Below are positions 24,493 through 37,100 of a stretch of 64,000 nt of DNA, piece by piece. Made by a program: the position numbers and the translations under genes. A model generated the notes under the pieces. That model searched no databases and was not told where the DNA came from. It was given only the letters and a program-made list of their open reading frames with translations. Each line of letters starts with the position of its first letter. The first letter of the stretch is position 1. Source of the stretch: Phorcus lineatus (lineage: Eukaryota > Mollusca > Gastropoda > Trochida > Trochidae); NCBI GenBank assembly GCA_921293015.1, contig OV121088.1, forward strand, positions 29,425,645-29,489,644, in the 5' to 3' direction.

Positions 24493-25039
24493 ATTTGCTT
24501 GTCTGATATTCAGAAAGTTAATTAAATTGATCCTATATTTTTTCTCATTTAATTAAGATCTTTCTGAGATGTCATTTTCTTCACCTTGTACATCCATCAG
24601 TTGGTAAATGGTGTTAACTACAAATTGGAATCCTCTTTCGCAGCTGATCTTGACAAATTAACTGCTTTACTACAGAATATTTCTTTTTTGTTTTTTACTT
24701 TTTCAGCAAATGTTTTTCCAAGTATTAAGATATAATGTCTATTTAGTTAGACATGTCTCTTTTTCCCTATATATACCCCCTCCATGTGCAACTACTGATA
24801 CAGTTATAACTTTACAAATATGACCTGTTCAGTCTAGGGACTCTCTACCACAAGGTCTCATACGTTCAAGTAGATTTAAGTGAGTCCCTCAATAGGTATG
24901 CAAAATGGAACCATGAAAAAAAATTTGAGTCCTTGAGACCAACAGCTTAAATAATATTATTATCTTAATTATGGGTCCTTTTGATGAAGGTTTCGAGAAT
25001 TTATATATATAAGTACTGATGGTCTCTCCTCTGTTACAG

Positions 25040-25161
25040 GCTGAACTTGAGAAGCTGCAGCTGCTTCACTCCAGCTCCATCACAGAGCACCAGCTGGAGA
25101 TGAAGACCAGACTGGAGAAGCTCTCCACTGACCTCGACAACAAGTGGACAGAAACCTTAAG
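25040..25161 (+). CDS. FAM184A: FAM184 exon A (first visible)
   Basis: Acceptor ctgttacag|gctgaa and donor ttaag|gtcagt bound 122 nt. It starts in phase 0 and leaves two bases for the next codon. It encodes AELEKLQLLHSSSITEHQLE and a further coiled-coil segment ending NKWTETLR. It is markedly GC-richer than both flanks. Confidence 0.85.
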
Positions 25162-28100
25162 GTCAGTTCCTTATAAATGAAATCAGTGTTGACTTTCCTT
25201 TTCTTGATCAATAAAAGAGGGAAAAGACAATTCTATTATTTCTTTTGTTGATTAGAAATGACAACTGTAAAGGTTCTGCCAGCAGTAAGTGTTTGAGCTC
25301 TTGCCTTTATTATGCTGAAAATCATGTCATTGTCAGAATAAACCAATTTATAACCCATATGCAGGGCTGCATACTTCTGCCATTTTGGAGTATTTTGTAC
25401 ACATGACAGTCTTGAATTATGATAAAACAATTTTGCCAATTGTACACCTTTTCTGAAAGAATTCATAATCCCTCATTTCATAGTAATATTTTTTGAGTAA
25501 TTGAGTGCTTAAATGTTAAAAGTTCAATTTGAATTTGAACTGTATATTCTTAGTTTACAAAGTGGGAAAAGTTTTAGAAATGTCAAACCAGAGCACGATT
25601 TGTGTTTAAACCCATGGTAAAATACCTTCATTGTTTTTGTACACATAAAAATCATATGATACACCATTCACCAAACGGAAGGTAGGCAGTCCTGCTTAGG
25701 TGAACCTTATAGCTTTAACACAATTCACAAGGGATTCAAGACTATTTCTATACAATATGAATCAGATAAAGTCATATGACACACTTCCTCTGGTTATTAT
25801 CTCTATATAAGTAACAAGTACAAAAGATCTGAAGGCAATCTGGCCTTACTTTAATCTTTGCTCTCTTCTTTAGTCACTAAATTGTCCATGTTTCTGTCCA
25901 TATTGTTAATATTGATACTTGACCGATGTAATGCTAGAAGAACTAAGACAAATGTTCAGGGTTTTCCTGACGGTGTTACACATACAGAATACAATGATGC
26001 TGTCCATAAAATTGACTCTTGGACTTCGAATACAAATAACGCTGTTGCAGGTCTGAGTGCAAGAAGTTGCGGGAGGAGGTGGTGGAGCAGAAGGATGATG
26101 AGAGGAAGTCGGCCCTCACCCAGCTATCTCATCTCAAGGAGGAGGAGCTGCAGAATGTGCGCACCACCCTGGAGACCAGGATAGCCGACCTCCAGAAACA
26201 GGTGGGTAATGTACAAGATTGGGAGTCTCTGAAGGGCTTTTGGAATCGGCATGAATAAGTAGAGCAAGATGTAAACTCTCACTTTACCAAGGATTGGTTG
26301 AATTGTGAGAGTGAAAAGTTGTGATGCCAGCTAGCAATACTACTAGCAATCAACCTGAACCAAGAGTGCTTCTATTACTCATCAACTTATCTCTCAACAA
26401 AACACTAGATGTATTAATAATATTACATATTATTATATAACCCACACAACTGAAATGAAACAGAGAAGGTTTGTTTAACACCATGTCAGCTGTGCAGTCT
26501 TAAAATGTTGGAAATGGAAGTGAACATCACTGAAGAACTCATCTTCTTTTCAATATATGACTTTGATATTTCTTTGCAAAATGGTGTCCTCAAATCATTC
26601 ATACCCTGACATTATTATCAACTCAAAATAGCTTTGTTGGATATTCCCATCATTATTGAACAGCATCCGTTTCCTTGCAGATTTCGCTGCTAACACAGAG
26701 TATCCAGCAGTCCGAGAACAAGTCCAGCACCGTGATCGACAGCATCAAGCAGGAAGCTGAAGCTGAGCGAAGGAGGCTTGAGAGAGAGATGATGGAGGCT
26801 GCCAAGAACTACGCAGACAAGATCAGCACCATGGAGGCCGCCCACAAGGAGCAGCTGCGTCTCTTGGAGGACAGCAAAAACTCAGAGAACATGGTGAGTT
26901 CACGTTGTTGGTCACCTTCAGTCCAGTGGGCTGTATCACTGCCCACCAAGTCCATGGCACTCTCCCTGAATCGGTCCGATTTTGCTAGTATGATTATCTT
27001 ATTGACAAATGCGTTTCCTGTGGGATTGGGTCCATGGATCTCCTACGGGACAGCAAGAACTAAGAGAACATGGTCAGAACAGGGTTGTGGGTTTGCTTAA
27101 TTGATAATTTACTTCATGTCATGGAGCTTATAATCCAGGGGGCAGGTTCTCATTCTATGGTATGGTGAATTATGGAACTGTTTTTAACTGTAGCTGGTTA
27201 AGAATTGAAGATTTAGTAGTTCCATAGTCCCTTTAACTTATGAAAATATGTGATCATGCACCTCTGAACATGCTTATGGTCATCCAACCTATTGTCAAGT
27301 GATTAGTTCCACTGCCTTATCTTTGTAATATGATGATAACCCGATGGAAAAGCACCAAGTTTAGCTTATCCGGCCTGGTATCAACATGTAAAACAAATAT
27401 GCTTTGCTGACCAAAGTTAATAGCAAGATCCCTAACACTTATTAATTGCAGATTTTCATTATTATGATTCATTCACTTATTAAATTTTGTGTGGATATTC
27501 CAGGGGAAATAATAAAAAAAAAACATTTTACTATCATTATTCCTATAACATTACAAATATAGAAATTATTACATAATATTACATTAGTAATTTTTACAAA
27601 GTTTAAATTTAATAAACACATTGGTATCACAAGCTAATGTATGCTGTTCGAACCTCCTAACCCACATGAAACATTAACGCCAGATAAAAATTGCTTCATC
27701 CAGCTAGTGTCTTACCTGTCTCTTGTGAAGAATATAACGAGAGAGGCAAGTGCAGGTGTATTTCATCAGTAAACAAGGATCTTCTTATTGTTCCTGACTG
27801 ACGCATCATATCCGAGCACCTCTCTCTTAAACATGTTTTCATGTCAGTCCGTCAATCCCTCAAGATTTCCCATCTTGTGTACATGGAGAAATAATTTTTT
27901 ACCTTGGTCATTAATGATAAAAAAGTGAGGAACTATACAGGTGTTTACTCTCAACAATTAGACTTCAGTTATTGCTCATGGCAGGTATAAACCTATCATC
28001 TTGTTATAGCATCTCTGGTCATGTGTTATCCTGGCTCACATGTTTCTTTCATCTAAAAAAACTTTTATGAATCATCAAGTCTAGAATACATGTTTGATCC

Positions 28101-31100
28101 TTTTTATGGGTTTCTTAATTTCAAGACATTGAAATGTTCAAACTGTTGATTCAAGATATGGTATCCGGATCAGAGAATCTTTCCTTGAAAAATTATCTAA
28201 CAAGTGGAAAAGTTGGGTGTCTGACTTTTAACACATGATTGGAAGATACATCATTGATGCGTATGCTTAAAATTTGGGTGATTCAATTAATATATATGAT
28301 TAGTTCATCACGCTTACAATGCCTTTATTTTTTTAGTTTCTAGACATGTATGCCTTGTCACAAGATGGTTATAGTGAGGTCAGAACCTTTTACCTTTGCC
28401 TTTCAGCAGGAAATATTTTCTGAAAACTAATTGTGATTTACTTCTGATAAGTGACATGCTTTTGATAATTGACATGGTCATCTTCTATTATAGATCATTC
28501 AGGTGAGGTCAAAATTTACAAAACAATCAAAGACCATCTTAATCATAAATGCAACTAAAGATATGAAAGTTTGAACTCTCATGAAATGCTACTTTAATTC
28601 AACTGCTTATTTTGAAGGTCGATTGAGAATCCATTTTGGGTGATCTTCTATTATAGATCATTCAGGTGAGGTCAAAATTTACAAAACAATCAAAGACCAT
28701 CTTAATCATAAATGCAACTAAAGATATGAAAGTTTGAACTCTCATGAAATGCTACTTTAATTCAACTGCTTATTTTGAAGGTCGATTGAGAATCCATTTG
28801 GGGTGATCTGTTGTGCTTTCATAATAGCTTAATCAGATGCATTGTATTCAAATATCTGTTTTAAATATGAACCATGGTGAATTCATGCTTAACATAATAT
28901 TTATGTCTACAGAGCCTTCAGCATAACATGTGGTAAATCTAGTAAATATTCCTTTTGAATAGAATGTTATAACTGTGGTTGATAGATTTGAAATTTACAA
29001 ATTGAGTTCTGGATTCAAGAAATTCTTACAAACAAAATAATCTTATTCAATCAGTTGATTGGAAAACATCAAGGAAGGTTCATATATTCAAAGAACTACT
29101 GCCATTAGGAGAAATTGTATGGATCTTGAAGTTCGTTGCTGTCATTTTATGAAATATTGCATCATACAATTATACCTGTCTTCCATTTTCTGCTGTCATT
29201 TCCTGAATAGCGTCCGGACAGTTTAGACAGAGTATTGGGTCAGTTAGTTCTCATTGGCTATTTCCTAGACTAGAACCCTTCCTACAGACAAGCACTTTGT
29301 AATTAAATATTACATTATGTACGAGTCCATGAGATACATTGCCTCATGTCAATGAAAGCATTTAGGTTCAACGGGTATGCTGTTCATCATTTCCTAAGTT
29401 GTATGTTAGTGTCCATTTACCTTTCATTATTGGTGCATGCTCATGCACAGGTTTTCAAGCAAAATGTAGCCATATTGATATTGTAGCCCCTTTATCCTGT
29501 TATGATCGAGCTGATGAGGTACATGTTAAAGGGGCATTGGCATGCTTTTAGAAGATTTATTTCTTCAAATATTTCCCATTTAACATTAGTTTATTATTAT
29601 TAATTTTATTATCTGGTGAGGGTCAAAATATCACTTTGTTCATTGGTGGTAGAGAAAGAAATCAAGAATCAAGCAAAAACCACTAGCGACCATTTTTGTG
29701 TGAACACCTTTTAATCAGTTGAGGTAATTAGGAAATGTATTCGCATAGCTTGACCTGTCATGGTACGTTGGTTAAAAAATTTCTTTCTTTGGTTACATTT
29801 GCAATTGGAAACATATTTTTTGTTTACTTGATGTCATTATAGTTATCTAAAAAAATGTGCTACTGCCCCTTTAAACATCATTAAGAGCGTCAAGATTCAG
29901 CTACTTAGTATAAAATAGTATTTGGTCATTGGATTTGATTTTTTGTTACAGAAGTTTATTTTCATATGTTCAAATAATTCTGTCCTATTAACAAGAATTC
30001 CAATCACACTTTTATAACTGAAATTGATTGGTGGTGTGAATTTTTGTGAAAATAATCTTTTGCATACATTCTAGAATTTGTTGGGGGGAAATAACAAATG
30101 TCAATGATATGACTGAAAACATACTAATGCTGCATTTTGTCACAAAAAATTTTTTTCAAATGCATTTCTCACAGTTTTGGTATAAAAGGATTTCCCATAA
30201 GGAAATACGATCATGCAATCATTCTTGATGTCATGGGAAAAATATCCTATTACACTGAATATAACAACCATAAAACTAATTTGTAAGATACTGCCAATAC
30301 TGCATTAACCTCTCGACTGTTTGTTGAATTACATCATTAGGAAGATAAGCTTACGTGCGTAGTTGGTGTATGTCTGGGTTTAAAGATTATTTGGGAATAC
30401 AAGACAATTATCAGAAGTTGGTCTAACTTCAAAGTCTTAAAACTTCTTCCTGCGCTCATTATACTTTGTTCTGACAACAGTTTAGCTCTTGCTGTAAGCA
30501 TTACAGAGACCTGCACTGAACAGGAATACGTTTTTGTTTTCTTGGCTTGGTTATGTTGTGACATTACTTTCTGGAGTTAACTTGTTTGTAATTGTTTTGT
30601 ACTCAGATTTCAAATGTTAAATGAAAAGGTAAAATTGTTATTCATAGAAAAGTTTTCTTATCATTTTCTTCTCTATGATAAGATGGTATTTTCTCCGAAA
30701 CATAAAACTCTTTGTATATTCTTGTAGTCTTCGTCATTTTCACGCACTTTTTTTTCTTGATATACTTTCATTATACCTCATAACTTCAATATGATATTCA
30801 ATCAGTTCATATGATTTTCCTTATTAGTCTAAAACTTTTTCATATCAAAAGCTTGTCACCTTTAAAGATACAAATTAGAGTTAAAATGAAATGCAGGGAA
30901 GAATATAGACTAACGTATAGTCCCTGAAAAAAAGATTTCACTAAAAATGTATTGTTCAATATTTCGTATGAAATAATATTTAAAAAAGGAGTCCTGTACA
31001 ATACTTAATTTCAGGCTGAGGCAAGTAGACTTGCCAACATTTTCTAGACTTAAGAAGGCTCCTTTAATATTTTGCCATAGGGTCTGGATGACAGACTAGG

Positions 31101-34100
31101 AAGAATATGTAGCTCCCTTCTTCAAAAACAACCCTATCCAATCATTCTCAAATAGGTGCAGGTATTATAACCAAGGTAATTATATTCTTACAATTAAACC
31201 TTCAGGGGCCAATCTAATCTATTTTAAAAAATGTTTCCCTCAAAATCCATCCATTCATTTCTAGATAGATTTAGGTAAATAAGCAAATTTAACTGAAGAT
31301 AATTATATCTGATTCCCCCTAGGTTAATTGGGTAGTCTTTCCTGTGGCGTCACTTCATTGCAAGCCTTGTGTGATCCTGAAGAGATGAGTTTCTTCATAA
31401 GATAGGGGATGCTAGCTATTTATCAGCAGTGAGACCTTTATCTATCACATATCCAAGTGCAAGAAGTGAAGACACACAAACACACATACTCATTGATGTA
31501 AGGTGGGTGTGTCGATGTATTGCCGATTACTTATCGCTCCAGCTTATAGGAAAAGATGGTTTCCTGTTATGTCATGTCTGTACGCTGATACCATCATGTA
31601 GGCTTCTTGCAAATATACAAAGTTTATCTCTTTGAAAACTACTTCACCTGAATAATGATTTCATTTTTTATTTAAGTAAATTTATGAATTTATTAAAGTT
31701 TCATATGCGTTATATGATTTATGTTTCAATTTGTTTGAGTTTTTCATTTTTATAAAATTTTATTATGTTCTCATTTCAAAAGCAAATAAATCCTCATAAA
31801 TATGTCATGTCAAAATATGAAATGTTTATCTCTGAGATGTCTTGTATTTCTCTTTAATGGTTTGTTTTTAAATGAAACTTAAAAATGAAAGGAAAAATAC
31901 TGTTGAAGCTCTATCATAGATCGACATCAAGACAAAAAACTAATTATCTTGTTCTTAGCATGTACCATAAATGATTTATCTACGAGCATTAATTGTGTTA
32001 ATAATCCTTTCATGGTTAATGCTTTATTTTGATAAACATGTACTTATCATATAATCCAAAAGATCTTAATAACGTGTATTTGACATATTTGTGTAAGTGG
32101 AAAACATAATACAATATTTGTAACAAAAATATTAAGATTTCTTTCTACTTTTAGACACCTTTAAGATATCTGACTGGTATTTCATAATATTCTTTTTGGT
32201 TGATAAATGATAAAGAGTTGTTTAAGAAAAAATCATCTAGCGAGACACATAAAATATATGACTTAACAGTTTCCTCAACAGTTCAGAAAAGCATGTGATA
32301 CTTATGGAATAGACTTCGGTGATTTTCATTCTTTGGTCATCATTTTGCATTGTCTAAGTCTCAATGGTCGAGTGAATAAACTGTTGGTAAAATCTGTGCT
32401 GGTCATTGTTATCTGACTTGAAGGCTTGGAACCCCTCCCTAAAAAGTTGAAGAATCTGTATTTCTTTCAGATAGTGTTATCCCTAACAGTGTTGAAATAA
32501 GATTTATACCTTACCGACAAGCCGGGCTTGTGGTTTGAAAAATCAACCAGCCCTCCTAAAAAAATTTAAAAGCCCTGCAATGTGTTGACACTTGGTGTAT
32601 CTAAAATAACATGAGCAAGATGGGATTGCTAACCTCGTTTCCAACATGTCCCATCAAAATTAACCAGCAATTATCTGGCTGTAGCAGGGATTGGGAAAGG
32701 GAGGGGCCATGGGCCATTTAGCACATTGGATTAAAAAATGCCCCATTAGAATTAGAAATTTCACTTTTGCTACAAAGAGAAATAGCCCATTCAAAAAACC
32801 TGAAAAAGACTAAAAGCCCCCAAATGGCCCATTGTCAAAGGTGTCTTTCCCAATCATTGCTGTAGGCAGGTATTTCAAAATTTGATTCCAAATAAAATAC
32901 TTACATTTGTCCCCTTTCTAAATGACATATATGTATTTCTAATCATATGTATTTGTGCATCATTACAAGGTTTACAGCTGTGTTGAATATGATCAGCATT
33001 GTTGATGCACATGTAAAGCTGCAGCAGCACCTCCTGGCCCTGTGTTTATGTGGTGAGGTCTGGTGTAGGTGGGGTGTACATGCTGTGTTTACATGCAGGG
33101 TCGTGTTGGATCTAACACTCCTCACCCCTCCCTCCCACCCACCTGATTCACACCTGACTATTCACTGACTGACCTCACATGCACATAAGCATGCTTTTGC
33201 ATATGTTTGATAATAAATCACATGTGCTCTGCATGCCCATTTGTACATCTCTAATTGTTCAGGCAACAAAATATTTTACAATTGTCTTTCAACATTCTGT
33301 TCATGCATTATTCAAATCCATTACAGGGACATCAGTGTTTAGTAGCCGAAATAAGAGTGGATGAGTGATGATTTTTAGAAAATATTCCTAGCTGGGACAG
33401 TCTATGGTTAGCTTGTGGCTTTTGATAGACCATCACCATATAATAGGCATGATGACATTACTATGAGATCTGATATGGTTGGTCTGGTGTTCATGATTTA
33501 ACTAAAGGATTATGTTCATGATCAATGTTCAATAGAAACCCTAAAAAAATATGATCATTTGACAATCATTCCCAACTGTTAGAAGACCGAAATGCTATGC
33601 TTCTTAATTTCATCTCATTTCATAAAAGGATTATTTTGAAATATGAGTAAGATATTAAACTGAGGTACGGACATTAGTACCATTCTTAAGAGTTGTGTGT
33701 TCAAAATATTTGTTCCCCTCCCTAGTATATTTTGATTTATTTTATTTCATTCATCAGGAAAATTTTGTAAAGGAAAGAAAGGCAGATCTTTCTTAGTAAC
33801 CTAATGCCGAAGTTAAAGTATTTCCCAAATACAGGATATGTGGATGATTATATTTCCACACTGACATTCCTTATCAATAACATAATACACCTATACATGT
33901 CATTTCCTGGTTCATCCTCAATTTAAACTTTCCCAAGAAAATTTTATCTGATTATTTACATATCCTTGTGATAAGCAGAATGTTATATGCTACATCCTTC
34001 TTAGCATATCAATCATTATGCAGAGATAAATCAGTTACAAATTGGATAAATCAGAGTCAAGTGTATTAGATATTGTACTTAGGTGATACTTTGCAGTAAG

Positions 34101-37100
34101 GGAAAGAAGTTAATCCTATTAACACAAATTTGACCATCATGAAGTGAGCAAAATGTTGAAAAGATATTTGAAAGATTTTTGAGACCCTTAGCTTAAAAAA
34201 GAAAGTAGAAATATTACTTATTATACCTTTGTATCATACTAAGGGAAAAACGCAGTCAGATCTTTATAACATCTATCCGCCGTCAGTATGTCTGTAATCA
34301 TTTTTGTACCATTAATAAAAAACACTTTGTCTGCAGTAGAGAACTATTCTACAGGCAGTAAGGTTTGTGTGCACGCTACACATAATATCAGCACAGTACC
34401 ACCCATGGTTCGCTAGTTCTAGCCAATGCTGGCAGGTTTCACTGCAGTGTATAGCCACAATAGTGTTGTGGGCTTTCTCCCTGCAATCATACCAGCAGCC
34501 GTGATATAAGTGAAATACTCTTAAAAGTGGCTTTAAAACCAAAATCACCTCATCACTTTACAAAACTCAAATATATGATCTAAATCATAGACTGAGGCTC
34601 AAGATCTTTACTTCATATAAACCCAGAACGAGCTTCCATGTTTTCCTACTCACTTCAGCTCAACACTCATTCATAATATTTCTAAGAAGATGTAAATGTC
34701 ATGAAAATATTTACATTTAGAGTCCCAAAGTTTAGACATTTATGCCATAAACATATTGCACATGTACGTATAGGTCTTGATTATGGCAGGTTTACAGAGA
34801 GTACACCCACCTTATTTCTTTATAAAACCAATCCTCAGCAGGATAATTGCATAATTGATCAATTTGTTTATAAATAGGTGCAGATAATTTTGTTGGTATT
34901 CATGAAAGTTTAATCTAAATCGTGTAGAACAATTATTATTTACAATGTTGACCATGCTTTGGGTACATTTTGTGGGGATTGGGCCACTATTCCTTAAGTA
35001 TAAACAACAAATGTTAAACTTAACTAGATGGACACGTATTACATTTTCAAAAACTATGCCCAATCCAACATAAGAAATTTAAGATCAGCTAGAATAGAAT
35101 TTCATGTGTGAAATGTGAAAAGACAAGTAAGAAAACTTTATATATGATCAAACACAACCCTTCAAGAATTGTAAACAAATGTTAAGATTCATTAATCAAG
35201 GTGTGTTATGAACATGTGTATAATCGTGAAACATTATAATCCTGAAGACAGTTGAAAATTAAAATGATTTGATGTTTGACATGTCAAGAAGATTACGAAG
35301 AAATTTAAAATTTGCAAATTAAGACGGTTATTGCCATAATGCCATGAAAACATCATGAAAATGAGAGGAAATTTGGTAAGTCAATACATTTAGGGTATGT
35401 ACAATGTCATGAGAACATGACATGTTGAGAGGGTTAGGAGCACATTTGAAATTTAGTAAGTCGATACATTAGGGTATGTACAATGTCATGAGAACATGAC
35501 ATGTTGAGAGGGTTAGGAGCACATTTGAAATTTGGTAAGTCATTACGTTTAGGGTATGTACAATGTCATGAGAACATGACATGTTGAGAGGGTTAAGAGC
35601 ACATTTGAAATTTGGTAAGTCAATACGTTTAGGGTATGTACAATGTCATGAGAACATGACATGTTGAGAGGGTTAGGAGCACATTTGAAATTTGTTAAGT
35701 CATTACGTTTAGGGTATGTACAATGTCATGAGAACATGACATGTTGAGAGGATTAGGAGCACATTTGAAATTTGGTAAGTCAATACGTTTAGGGTATTTA
35801 CAATGTCATGAGAACATGACATGTTGAGAGGGTTAGGAGCACATTTGAAATTTGGTAAGTCAATATGTTTAGGATATGTACAATGTCATGAGAACATGAC
35901 ATGTTGAGAGGGTTAGGAACACATTTTAAGTGTGGCAAGTCAATTGTTTTTAGGACATGGACAATGTCATGTAAAACTAGGCAAATTAAGAGGCCAGGTT
36001 AAGAACAAATGTTAACTTGAAAAATTATCAAACCTGTCCTTCAAGAATCGTTATCATGTGTTGGCAAGTTGAGAGGGTTATAAGTTGACATGCAAAACTT
36101 CACAATTTGTACACATGTACAATACTTGAAAAATTGAGAGGTGAACAAAACTTGACAAAATATCAGCAAAGAATACAGCACCAGAAGCAGGTCAATTTCT
36201 CATTGACTTTTTGACATTTAGTGAAGTAGGCTGATTTCTTTCATAAGCTTTGTAAGGAAAAGGTTAGAGTGTCACACTTGTTTTGTATAAATAGACTTTG
36301 TAGGAATATTTCAAACAGTGACAAAAAGATTGTTTTTAAAAACACTTACTCTTGTTCAAGATCTACAGCTGATATTATGATAAACTTTACGTTGTGTTTT
36401 AAATCACACTATGAGTCTTTACAATTTGTTTGTTAGTAATGTCAGATTTTAAAAAGTAAATATTATCCTGGTAAGAAAAGCTCTAATTGTATTATAATTA
36501 GCCAGGTTAAGTTTGAATGTGCTAAGAGTGGAGTACTACAAGGGTGCATATTTTCTCCCCTTCTATTTCTTAGTGTTACTTATAATAAGTGACTGCATGC
36601 TTTCTTAGATGTAAAATTGCTGTTTATCATATCATCAATTCAAAAACATTGTATCTTTATTTTACTTCATATCGTAAATCAGACATAAACTGTTAAATTT
36701 CATCACTTCCAGCAACTAAATTAGATTTTCCTTTCAACTTTATCATCATTCAAATTGAAATCTAAGTTCAAACTATCATCATTAAAATCATTATGTTTTA
36801 TTTCAACCATATCAATTCAATTATACACTTTCAATTAAAATATATCACCTATTAAATTTGACTGCTAAACTTCAACCATATCATTAATTCAATCCATTTA
36901 TCATCAGTTAATTCAAAGTGCTCATTATCAGGGTTTATAAACAGTCAAGATTACGTGATGTATGGATGAAAATACCTAGAAGCTGGCACTTGAGGTAGTT
37001 TGTTGTAAAAAATCTTGAGGTGTGAACCTCCCAGTCTAATTATAAGTCATTTGTGAAATAACAAGATTGAGAAGGAGCAGCATTGAGAAGATTAAGAATG

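Noticed and set aside
32984-33053. Exon-like segment with possible acceptor and gtgagg donor
   Set aside because: It is open in one frame and GC-richer than its surroundings, but the required phase does not fit between FAM184 exons C and D (both phase 0) and the peptide is not coiled-coil-like.
35375-35950. Possible CRISPR array (regular 80-bp units with palindromes)
   Set aside because: The units are contiguous and homologous throughout with no unique spacers, and the genome is eukaryotic.
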